Assembly (NCBI GenBank): GCA_026388345.1
Contig: JAPLJY010000291.1
Coordinates: 1-12,668, forward strand
DNA from: Deltaproteobacteria bacterium
GTDB lineage: Bacteria > Desulfobacterota > Syntrophia > Syntrophales > UBA5619
Direction: 5' to 3'
DNA length: 12,668 nucleotides
Positions 1-5,696 of this stretch are shown here, in pieces. Numbering within the stretch: position 1 is the stretch's first letter; each line of letters begins with the position of its first letter. The notes below the pieces were generated by a model. The model searched no databases and was not told the DNA's origin. It worked only from the letters and a program-made list of their open reading frames with translations. Position numbers and translations under genes: made by a program.

Positions 1-330
1 GGTCCGGCCGACGTGAAGGGGATCTTCGCGAAGATGCCGGAGGCCTTCAATGCGGCCGCGGCCGCGGGAAAGGACGTCGTCTTCCAGTTCTCCATCTCCG
101 GTCCCGGCGGGGGCGACTGGGTTGTTGCCGTGAAGGACGGAACCTGCAAGGTCGAGGCAGGAAAGACGGAGAAACCCACGACGACAATCAAGATGTCCGA
201 CGGCGACTTCATCGAGCTCATCGCCGGAAAGCTGGACGGGATGAAGGCCTACACCTCGGGAAGGCTCAAGGTGGAAGGCGACATCATGAAATCCCAGCTC
301 ATCGGCAGGCTCTTTAAATTCGGAAAATGA
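1..330 (+). CDS. SCP2 sterol-carrier domain protein (5' end outside window)
   Basis: A small single-domain SCP2-type lipid or acyl-CoA carrier, expected to be cytoplasmic and to bind hydrophobic acyl chains or sterols in a central tunnel. The translation shows the family pattern: KMPEAFNAAAAAG near the start, FQFSISGPGGGDWVV, a TTTIKMSDGDFIELIAGKL strand-helix segment, and the closing YTSGRLKVEGDIMKSQLIGRL with FKFGK at the end. The frame is open to the first base (GPAD precedes the GTG at 13), and relatives have a few residues before the KMPEAF motif, so the true start probably lies just upstream and GTG 13 is a fallback. The gene precedes an SCP-x-type thiolase by 107 bases; in animals these two activities form one fused protein. 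Family assignment is firm, ligand unknown. Confidence 0.9.
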   Translation, partial: GPADVKGIFAKMPEAFNAAAAAGKDVVFQFSISGPGGGDWVVAVKDGTCKVEAGKTEKPTTTIKMSDGDFIELIAGKLDGMKAYTSGRLKVEGDIMKSQLIGRLFKFGK

Positions 331-337
331 CGGTTTC

Positions 338-396
338 CCCGTCCCGCACCGGTTCTGTCCCGATTAAGGAGGGGGGACAGGACCGGACGGGGCGGG
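338..396 (+). repeat. Long intercistronic hairpin between SCP2 and thiolase genes
   Basis: An inverted repeat with arms 338-361 and 374-396. The inner 13 pairs (349-361 with 374-386, one G-U) are followed by a 2x1 internal loop and 9 more pairs (338-346 with 388-396, one G-U). The 12-base loop 362-373 contains AAGGAGGG, a second Shine-Dalgarno-like sequence in addition to the thiolase's own at 423-430. No T-run follows on either strand, so it is not a standard intrinsic terminator. An RNA stability, processing or attenuation role is possible but unproven. Confidence 0.7.
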
Positions 397-437
397 AAGA
401 CAAACCGCTCAGCATGATCCATAAGGAGGGACGAACA

Positions 438-1646
438 ATGGCTTCTGGAATCAGGGACAAGGTGGCGATTCTCGGGATGGGATGCAGCCGTTTCGGGGAA
501 CGCTGGAACATGGGGGCCGAGGAGCTGCTGGTAGAGGCCTTCCAGGAGGGGCTCGCCGACGCGGGGATTCAAAAGGATCAGATCCAGGCGGCGTGGCTCG
601 GCCACTGCATCGAGGAGATCGGCCTGGGCAAATCGGCGACGCCGCTCGGGGTGGCGCTGCGGCTTCCGCACATCCCGATCACCCGGACGGAAAACTACTG
701 CGCCACGGGGACGGAGGCCTTCCGGGGGGCCGTCTACGCGGTGGCCTCCGGGGCCTACGACATCGCGCTCGCGATCGGCGTGGAAAAATTGAAGGATACC
801 GGTTACGGCGGCCTGCCGAACGCCGGTTCCGGCTTCGGGTCGCTTGTCTGGCAGTGGTTCCCCAACGGCTCGGCGCCGGGCCTCTTCGCCCAGCTCGCCT
901 CGGCCTACGCCGCAAAGTTCAAGGTCTCCGACAAGGACCTCAAACGGGCGATCGCCCACGTCTCGATGAAGAGCCATGCCAACGGCGTCCTCAACCCCAA
1001 GGCCCACCTGCGGAAGGCCGTAACCATGGAGCAGATCCTCGCCGCGCCGATCATTGCCCACCCGCTGGGACTCTTCGACTGTTGCGGCGTCAGCGACGGC
1101 TCGGCCTGCGCGATCGTAACGACGCCGGAGATCGCCAAATCCCTCGGGAAAAAGGATATCGTTTCCGTCAAGGCGATCCAGCTTGCCGTCTCCAGCGGCT
1201 ACGAAGGGGGCTTCAACGAGTGGGACGGGGAGCATTTCTACACGACGAGCAAGTGCAGCACAAAGGCCTATGAGGAGGCGGGGATCGCGAACCCGCGCGA
1301 GGAGATCAGCATGATGGAGCTCCACGACTGCTTCTCCATCACGGAGCTCGTGACCTATGAGGATCTCCACATCTCGGAGCGCGGCCACGCCTGGAAGGAC
1401 TCTCTCGACGGCTTCTATGACCGCGACGGCAAGGTCCCCGCCCAGGTGGACGGCGGCCTCAAGTGCTTCGGCCACCCGATCGGGGCCTCCGGCCTCCGGA
1501 TGATCTACGAGATGTACCTCCAGCTCCAGGGGAGGGCCGGGGAGCGGCAGCTCAAGAACCCCCGCTATGGACTCACGCACAACCTGGGCGGCTTCCCGCA
1601 CCAGAACGTCTGCGCGATCTCCATCGTCGGGCGGTACGAGAACTGA
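438..1646 (+). CDS. SCP-x-type thiolase (acetyl-CoA acetyltransferase family)
   Basis: A 402-residue thiolase that should cleave 3-ketoacyl-CoA with CoA at the last step of beta-oxidation. The acyl-accepting cysteine is C88 in NYCATGTEA. H346 sits in GHPIGASG (345-352) and HNLGG at 381-385. The conventional C-terminal CxG cysteine is absent; instead HDCF occurs at 296-299 (C298). HDCF is the fingerprint of SCP2/SCP-x thiolases, where its cysteine takes over the second catalytic role. ATG 438 is chosen because AAGGAGGG lies 7 bases upstream and homology begins with RDKVAILGMG; the longer open frame from 327 has no comparable signal. The gene follows the SCP2 gene and ends 13 bases before an acyl-CoA dehydrogenase start, consistent with one operon. 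No DUF35 partner gene, often found beside such thiolases, is in the window. Confidence 0.92.
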   Translation: MASGIRDKVAILGMGCSRFGERWNMGAEELLVEAFQEGLADAGIQKDQIQAAWLGHCIEEIGLGKSATPLGVALRLPHIPITRTENYCATGTEAFRGAVYAVASGAYDIALAIGVEKLKDTGYGGLPNAGSGFGSLVWQWFPNGSAPGLFAQLASAYAAKFKVSDKDLKRAIAHVSMKSHANGVLNPKAHLRKAVTMEQILAAPIIAHPLGLFDCCGVSDGSACAIVTTPEIAKSLGKKDIVSVKAIQLAVSSGYEGGFNEWDGEHFYTTSKCSTKAYEEAGIANPREEISMMELHDCFSITELVTYEDLHISERGHAWKDSLDGFYDRDGKVPAQVDGGLKCFGHPIGASGLRMIYEMYLQLQGRAGERQLKNPRYGLTHNLGGFPHQNVCAISIVGRYEN

Positions 1647-1659
1647 AAGAGAGGGAAAC

Positions 1660-2802
1660 ATGGAAATTCTGCAATATACGGATGAACACAGGATGTTCCG
1701 GGACGCGCTCCGCCGGTACCTCGCCAAGGAGGTCGTCCCGCACATCGAAGAGTGGGAGGAGGCGGGAATCGTCCCCCGGGAGGCCTGGAGGAAGATGGGG
1801 GAGCAGGGCTTCCTCGCGATGAGCGTCCCCGAGGAGTACGGCGGCCTGGGGGCGGACTTCCTCTACTCCGTCATCGTGACGGAGGAGCTGACCCGGACGA
1901 ACTCTTCGGGCCTCGCCGCCCCGCTCCACAGCGACATCATCGTCCCCTACATCGTCGCCTTTGCCTCCGAAGAGCAGAAGCACAAGTATCTCCCCGGCTG
2001 CATCTCCGGCGACATCATCACGGCGATCGCCATGACGGAGCCGAACGCGGGGAGCGACCTCGCCGGGATGAAAACAACGGCCGTGGAACAGGGCGATGAG
2101 ATCGTGCTCAACGGCCAGAAAACCTTCATCAGCAACGGGATCAACTGCGACCTGCTGGTACTCGCCGCCCGCGACCCCGGCGCGGAGAACCCCCATGCCG
2201 CGGTCGACCTCTACCTCGTCGAGGCCGGAACCCCCGGCTTCGAGAAGGGGAAACAGATCAAGAAAATCGGCTGGCACAGCCAGGACACGGCGGAGCTCTT
2301 CTTCACCGACTGCCGGATCCCGAAGGCGAACCGCCTCGGCGACAAGGGAACGGGCTTTCTGAAGCTCATGATAAAGCTCGCGCAGGAGCGGCTCGTCTGT
2401 GCGATCGGCGCCGTGGCGGCGGCCGAATACATGCTGGAGATCACGATCCAGTACTGCAAGGAGAGAACCGCCTTCGGCCGACCGCTGAGCAAGTTCCAGA
2501 ACACGCAGTTTGAAATCGTGGAGATGGCCACCGAGACGAGACTGGGACGGACCTTCGTAGACAAACTGATCGCGGACCACATGGAGGGGAAGAACATCGT
2601 CGTCGACGTCTCAATGGCGAAGTACTGGACGACGGAGATGGCATCGCGCGTAGCGGACCGCTGCATGCAGCTCTTCGGCGGATACGGCTACTGCGAAGAG
2701 TATCCGATCGCCCGCGCCTGGCGGGACATCCGGGTCACCCGGATCTTCGCCGGCACCAACGAGATCATGAAAACGATCGCCGCACGGTTCATGGGGTTGT
2801 AA
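1660..2802 (+). CDS. Acyl-CoA dehydrogenase, IVD/LCAD-like
   Basis: A 380-residue FAD-dependent acyl-CoA dehydrogenase introducing the alpha-beta double bond, with electrons normally passed to ETF. Seen in order: the N-terminal helical domain with PEEYGGLGAD (about 57-66), the flavin/substrate signature AMTEPNAGSDL (124-134), NGQKTFISNG (151-160), ERTAFGRPLSKFQ (268-280), and QLFGGYGYCEEYPI (337-350) leading to TRIFAGTNEIMK (360-371). At the position where MCAD and SCAD carry the catalytic glutamate (YEGT) this protein has alanine (A364). A glutamate is present at E243 in AQERLV, matching the base on the earlier helix in isovaleryl- and long-chain acyl-CoA dehydrogenases. The gene is therefore not a dead enzyme, and a branched or long-chain substrate is plausible. 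ATG 1660 follows a GAGAGGGA-type ribosome site and lies 13 bases after the thiolase stop. Full length. Confidence 0.93.
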   Translation: MEILQYTDEHRMFRDALRRYLAKEVVPHIEEWEEAGIVPREAWRKMGEQGFLAMSVPEEYGGLGADFLYSVIVTEELTRTNSSGLAAPLHSDIIVPYIVAFASEEQKHKYLPGCISGDIITAIAMTEPNAGSDLAGMKTTAVEQGDEIVLNGQKTFISNGINCDLLVLAARDPGAENPHAAVDLYLVEAGTPGFEKGKQIKKIGWHSQDTAELFFTDCRIPKANRLGDKGTGFLKLMIKLAQERLVCAIGAVAAAEYMLEITIQYCKERTAFGRPLSKFQNTQFEIVEMATETRLGRTFVDKLIADHMEGKNIVVDVSMAKYWTTEMASRVADRCMQLFGGYGYCEEYPIARAWRDIRVTRIFAGTNEIMKTIAARFMGL

Positions 2803-2875
2803 AGGATGTGGTGCGGGGTCGTGTTTCCGACGGGGTACGGATCCAAAAAACGATCCGGTTGATATGTACTTCCTG

Positions 2876-2898
2876 AAATTGTTAGGCCGACAATTTTT
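2876..2898 (+). terminator. Weak candidate terminator after acyl-CoA dehydrogenase
   Basis: AAATTGT (2876-2882) and ACAATTT (2890-2896) can pair around a 7-base loop, and the T-run continues to 2898. It lies 74 bases after the dehydrogenase stop. The stem is only 7 pairs and mostly A-T, so it may be inefficient. Confidence 0.3.
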
Positions 2899-2999
2899 CA
2901 TGACATAGTAGATTTTAAACGCAAATGGTGATAGATAAGCTCAAAATATTAGAGGCAGTTAAATAGGTTCCATCCCGTATTACCATGCTGGAGGGAAAT

Positions 3000-3107
3000 A
3001 TGGACTGGCTGATAAATACCCCGTTTCTTATAAAGAGCGGGGTTTTTTATTCCAGATCAGGAGGTCGCAGAGGATTTTATACCGATCCGCATAAAACGCC
3101 CCGATAA
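3000..3107 (+). CDS. Doubtful 35-residue leader-like open frame
   Basis: ATG 3000 is preceded by TGGAGGG with 4-base spacing, a good ribosome site, and opens a 35-codon frame ending at TAA 3105-3107. The hydrophobic-looking start (MDWLINTPFLIKSGVFY) is encoded partly by the terminator hairpin at 3019-3048, which sits inside the frame. The frame ends in GFYTDPHK, a peptide also encoded by the second copy of the repeat (GFYTDPYK at 3207-3230). It could be a leader peptide, the remnant of a lost gene, or chance. I see no family. Confidence 0.15.
   Translation: MDWLINTPFLIKSGVFYSRSGGRRGFYTDPHKTPR
3019..3048 (+). terminator. Intrinsic (rho-independent) terminator
   Basis: CCCCG (3019-3023) pairs with CGGGG (3038-3042), with partial pairing of CTT and AAG inside the loop, and six T residues follow directly (3043-3048). 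This is the textbook hairpin plus T-tract form. It would stop transcripts running out of the upstream dehydrogenase operon before the orphan gene at 3341. Confidence 0.7.
3075..3097 (+). repeat. Direct repeat copy A
   Basis: TTTTATACCGATCC (3075-3088) is identical to 3209-3222, and ATAAA follows two bases later in both copies. Further downstream both have a GTTCA near position 3114-3119 here and 3234-3238 in copy B, with copy B shorter by roughly 15 bases. Confidence 0.6.
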
Positions 3108-3130
3108 AAACAATGTTCAGCAACAAGTAT

Positions 3131-3160
3131 TTGATACAGTGATGTTTATGACCGAATAAT
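3131..3160 (+). promoter_or_regulatory. Candidate sigma-70 promoter upstream of the orphan gene
   Basis: TTGATA (3131-3136) and AATAAT (3155-3160) are separated by 18 bases, each matching five of six consensus positions. It would give a leader of about 170 bases that contains the palindrome and the attC-like hairpin. A/T-richness of the area makes chance matches likely. Confidence 0.3.
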
Positions 3161-3208
3161 CATAATTTCTGTCGGCGTCTTATACGGCAAATATTGCGGT
3201 GTTGGGGG

Positions 3209-3230
3209 TTTTATACCGATCCATATAAAC
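3209..3230 (+). repeat. Direct repeat copy B
   Basis: Second copy of TTTTATACCGATCC (3209-3222) followed by ATATAAAC, 134 bases after copy A. When translated, both copies lie in open frames reading GFYTDP(H/Y)K with a silent change in the proline codon, which hints at an ancestral coding segment. Confidence 0.6.
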
Positions 3231-3233
3231 ATT

Positions 3234-3265
3234 GTTCATCCCGACCGCAGGCGGTCGGTATGAAC
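3234..3265. repeat. Near-perfect 32-bp palindrome
   Basis: GTTCATCCCGACCGC (3234-3248) and GCGGTCGGTATGAAC (3251-3265) are inverted repeats with 14 of 15 positions pairing around a two-base centre (AG). The arms are long enough to extrude as a cruciform or form a stable RNA hairpin. There is no T-run after it. Its right arm overlaps the start of the attC-like element, so the two structures would compete. Confidence 0.65.
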
Positions 3266-3326
3266 GGGGCCGCGTCTGTCGCCGCGTGTCGCCGCCTGCG
3301 GCGGACGAACACGCGGCTTGTTATGC
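3258..3326 (+). other. Integron attC-like recombination site (candidate)
   Basis: The element ends with GTTATGC (3320-3326), an R'-type simple site of the GTT form, 14 bases before the ATG of the next gene. Upstream, 3281-3296 and 3300-3317 fold into a long stem (GCCGCGTG with CACGCGGC, then TCG-CCGCC with GGCGG-A-CGA) with single unpaired bases at 3305 and 3309, like the extrahelical bases of attC sites. GTATGAAC (3258-3265) can pair with GTTATGC with one bulge and one wobble, giving a 69-base folded site. No integrase gene is in the window, and the left core is imperfect. Confidence 0.4.
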
Positions 3327-3340
3327 AAGGAGGGCAAACG

Positions 3341-3835
3341 ATGAACCAAACAATCATTAGTCATATCAAGTTCGTCCTATATGATATGGCATTTCTCGAT
3401 ATTAAGAGAGCCTCGACTGGAGATTCTAAAATGGGGGCGTTTATCCTCGCGAGTTGTTTCATTGATTACATGGCTGGTTTCCTATCTGGACGAGAATCCC
3501 ATAAGGAGGACTACGAAAGCTTTGTACGTCATTATCTGCCGCCGGTCTATGACCCTAAAAGACTATATAAGGACCTTAGATGTAGACTTGTTCACAACTA
3601 TTCTGAAGGGGGATCGTATTGGCTCACTTATAACCAACCCCAGCTCCATGGCCAAAAAACTACGAATAAAATAACCGTCATTAATCTGGAAAACTTTATC
3701 GTCGATTTAGAGGATGCGTTTAAAAAATTCATAAAACATGTTGAACTTGATCCATTGGCAAGACAAAGAGCCATTGATAGGTACAATTCTTTTGGCCTCC
3801 TTTGCCCGGCAGGCCTGGCACCCGGAAAAGCATGA
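3341..3835 (+). CDS. Orphan 164-residue protein with HEPN-like Rx4H motif
   Basis: I do not recognise a named family. ATG 3341 is chosen because AAGGAGGG (3327-3334) lies just upstream, directly after the attC-like GTTATGC; the longer frame starting at 3194 runs through the hairpins and is unlikely. The protein looks soluble and helical, without signal peptide. Residues 76-87 read YKDLRCRLVHNY, placing R80 and H85 in an Rx4H arrangement followed by N86. This is the core of HEPN nucleases, which often belong to toxin-antitoxin, abortive-infection or CRISPR-associated systems. The composition is visibly more A/T-rich than the catabolic genes, with rare-looking codons such as ATA and AGA, suggesting transfer. 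The last 12 residues (LCPAGLAPGKA region) look unlike the rest and may be a read-through tail. The HEPN assignment rests on one motif only. Confidence 0.7.
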   Translation: MNQTIISHIKFVLYDMAFLDIKRASTGDSKMGAFILASCFIDYMAGFLSGRESHKEDYESFVRHYLPPVYDPKRLYKDLRCRLVHNYSEGGSYWLTYNQPQLHGQKTTNKITVINLENFIVDLEDAFKKFIKHVELDPLARQRAIDRYNSFGLLCPAGLAPGKA

Positions 3836-3887
3836 GTTCCTTAAAAGATACGTTGGTGACTAAAACATCCACCAGACAACGACTAAC

Positions 3888-3894
3888 GCATAAC
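3888..3894 (+). other. GCATAAC half-site downstream of the orphan gene
   Basis: GCATAAC is the exact reverse complement of GTTATGC at 3320-3326 and has the RYYYAAC-like form that begins an attC site. The following CATAC (3900-3904) can pair with GTATG (3938-3942), and CCGAA with TTCGG inside it. I cannot find a matching GTTRRRY partner further on, so if this was an attC it is truncated or degenerate. Confidence 0.3.
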
Positions 3895-4066
3895 AAGGCC
3901 ATACACCAGATCGCCGAAAACCGGCTTCGGGTGAGCCGTATGTTACTCCATTTCAAATCGTTATCATTGGTCCGGATGACAACATACAGCCAAACACAAG
4001 GTGTAACTTGGACAGACAGGCTGATTTAGACCAGACAGCCGTGAACCCCGATAGGGAGTCAATACA

Positions 4067-5620
4067 ATGCATTTGAAACGGCCTTTGAGCGCCGTAAAAC
4101 TTTTCCTGGCTCTTTTGCTGCTGGTCTGGGTGGCGGGTTGCGCCGGGCATCTATCCAAAGGCGGGCAGCCGGCGCCGATTCCCGTGACGGTTCTTTTTTT
4201 CAATGACCTGCACGGTCATTTGATGCCGTTTGAAGTCAAAAGCGAAGAGGGACGGCTGGAAGTGGGCGGAATCGCCCGCATGGCCGCCTTGATCCGCGAG
4301 ATCCGTGCGGAAAACAGCCGCAAGCATGTTCGTACGCTGGTTCTGGTGGCCGGCGATATTCTGCAGGGCACACCGATGTCCACGGTGTTTCGCGGCGAAC
4401 CGGATGTCGAATGCCTGAACGCGATGGGCGTTGATGCGGTGACCGTCGGCAACCACGAATTTGACTTTGGTATGGAAAACTTTCACAAGCTTCAGGGTCG
4501 GGCCGCCTTTCCCTTCCTGAGCGCCAACATCGTGGAGAAACAGGGCGGCCGGCCGCTCTGCCGGTCTTTCCTGACCATTCCGTTGCAGGACGACCTGGCC
4601 GTCACCGTCATCGGAGTAACCACCGAGGACTTGTTGACCGTGACCCAGGCCGACAATGTGGCCACACTGGGGGTCATCGGCGCGGTATCCTCGGTACAGC
4701 AGGTCCATGACCGGGTCCGCTCCCGGGGGCCGGTGGTGCTGCTCTCCCACAGCCGGCACCGGATCGACCGGGAGATCGCCGCGGCCCTGCCTGAGCTGGC
4801 CGCCATCATCGGCGGGCATGACCATGTTTTTTTGTCGCCGTACCGGCAAGTGGGACCCGTTCCGATATTTCAGACCTTCGAAAGAGGGATCTACCTGGGC
4901 CGTATCGATTTGCAGATCGACGCCGTTTCCAAAAAGGCCGCCTTGGTGGATTACACCTATATTCCGATTACCGACAAGATCGTGCCGGACCCGCAGGTCG
5001 CCGCCATCGTGGCGACTTATCAAGAGCAGTTGGGAGGCCGGTTCAAGGAGGTGATCGGGCGTGCGGATACCTTCCTGAACGGTGAACGCGGACGGATTCG
5101 CTACGAGGAAACCGCGCTGGGAAATTTTGTGGCCGACATCATGGTGGACCATACGGGCGCCCAAATTGCGCTGATCAATTCCGGGGCGATGCGCACCAGC
5201 ATCCATCAGGGACCGGTGACGGTCGAGGATGTCTTCAAAACCGTGCCCTTTGCCAATGAGCTGGTGGTGATGGAATTGACCGGGGCCGAGATCGAACAGG
5301 CACTGCAAAGGGCTGTCAGCGGCGCCCGTGAGGATGAAGACGGCGGTTTCCTGCAGGTCTCCGGCCTGACTTTCGAGGTGCGCGGTCGCTCCGTGATGAA
5401 TATTCGCGTCGGACTTAACCGACAACCTCTGCAACCCCGCACCGTGTACAGGGTTGCCATCTCCGATTTTTTGGCCACGGGCGGCGACAAATATACGTTC
5501 TTGAAAGGCAAACCGCAGATCAAAACGGGGCTGCCGTTAAGGGAGTTGATTGTCGATACCATCCGGCGACGCGGGGTGATCGCGGCCAAGGAAGAGGGAC
5601 GCATTCGGCGTCTGGAATAA
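4067..5620 (+). CDS. Lipoprotein 5'-nucleotidase / metallophosphatase (UshA/CD73-like)
   Basis: A 517-residue secreted phosphoesterase likely to remove phosphate from nucleotides or related phosphoesters outside the cytoplasm. The N-terminus is a lipoprotein signal: basic MHLKR, a leucine-rich core, and lipobox VAGC with C25 as the lipidated residue. The two-metal calcineurin-like domain shows FNDLHGHL (45-52), AGDILQGT (95-102), GNHEFDFG (128-135), SHSRH (227-231) and GGHDHVF (249-255). The C-terminal nucleotide-binding domain shows NSGAMRTSIHQGPVT (371-385), PFANELVVMELTG (394-406) and TGGDKYTFL (471-479). All metal ligands appear present and the length is normal. ATG 4067 follows GGGAG at 4054-4058. 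It has no evident link to the flanking acyl-CoA genes and sits beside the foreign-looking orphan gene, so it may be part of an inserted segment. The exact substrate is not determinable here. Confidence 0.92.
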   Translation: MHLKRPLSAVKLFLALLLLVWVAGCAGHLSKGGQPAPIPVTVLFFNDLHGHLMPFEVKSEEGRLEVGGIARMAALIREIRAENSRKHVRTLVLVAGDILQGTPMSTVFRGEPDVECLNAMGVDAVTVGNHEFDFGMENFHKLQGRAAFPFLSANIVEKQGGRPLCRSFLTIPLQDDLAVTVIGVTTEDLLTVTQADNVATLGVIGAVSSVQQVHDRVRSRGPVVLLSHSRHRIDREIAAALPELAAIIGGHDHVFLSPYRQVGPVPIFQTFERGIYLGRIDLQIDAVSKKAALVDYTYIPITDKIVPDPQVAAIVATYQEQLGGRFKEVIGRADTFLNGERGRIRYEETALGNFVADIMVDHTGAQIALINSGAMRTSIHQGPVTVEDVFKTVPFANELVVMELTGAEIEQALQRAVSGAREDEDGGFLQVSGLTFEVRGRSVMNIRVGLNRQPLQPRTVYRVAISDFLATGGDKYTFLKGKPQIKTGLPLRELIVDTIRRRGVIAAKEEGRIRRLE

Positions 5621-5696
5621 TCCGGCGTGAAGGCCATGCGGGCCTCCACGGAGTAAATAAGTTCGGAACCTTTATCGAGAGGAAAGAGGGTAGCAA

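Larger units (their letters stand above)
2803..3340. other. A/T-richer intergenic island with repeats and hairpins
   Basis: A 538-base stretch with no convincing protein gene between the first acyl-CoA dehydrogenase and the small orphan gene. From about 2860 to 3230 it is clearly richer in A and T than the flanking catabolic genes. It contains a weak stem-loop with T-run (2876-2898), a good intrinsic terminator (3019-3048), a 14-bp direct repeat at 3075 and 3209, a promoter-like pair (3131-3160), a near-perfect palindrome (3234-3265) and an attC-like hairpin (3258-3326). The mix suggests a recombination-prone junction rather than a simple operon spacer. Confidence 0.7.

Noticed and set aside
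249..1745. 498-codon open frame on the minus strand opposite the thiolase
   Set aside because: It is the antisense shadow of a high-GC gene: no family motifs, arginine- and leucine-rich composition, and the + strand frame has full thiolase signatures.
2838..2857. CGGATC / GATCCG inverted repeat as a terminator of the first operon
   Set aside because: Only six pairs with an A-rich loop and no T-run after it; the hairpin at 3019-3048 is a better terminator.
3194..3340. N-terminal extension of the orphan gene from TTG 3194
   Set aside because: It would translate the palindrome and attC-like hairpin and has no ribosome site, whereas ATG 3341 has AAGGAGGG at proper spacing.
3802..4029. 75-codon + strand open frame overlapping the end of the orphan gene
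   Set aside because: No ribosome site, no recognisable family, and it runs through the GCATAAC half-site and its hairpin.
4151..5434. 427-codon minus-strand frame opposite the 5'-nucleotidase
   Set aside because: No recognisable motifs, and it is explained by the strand bias of the real gene, which has every metal-binding motif.
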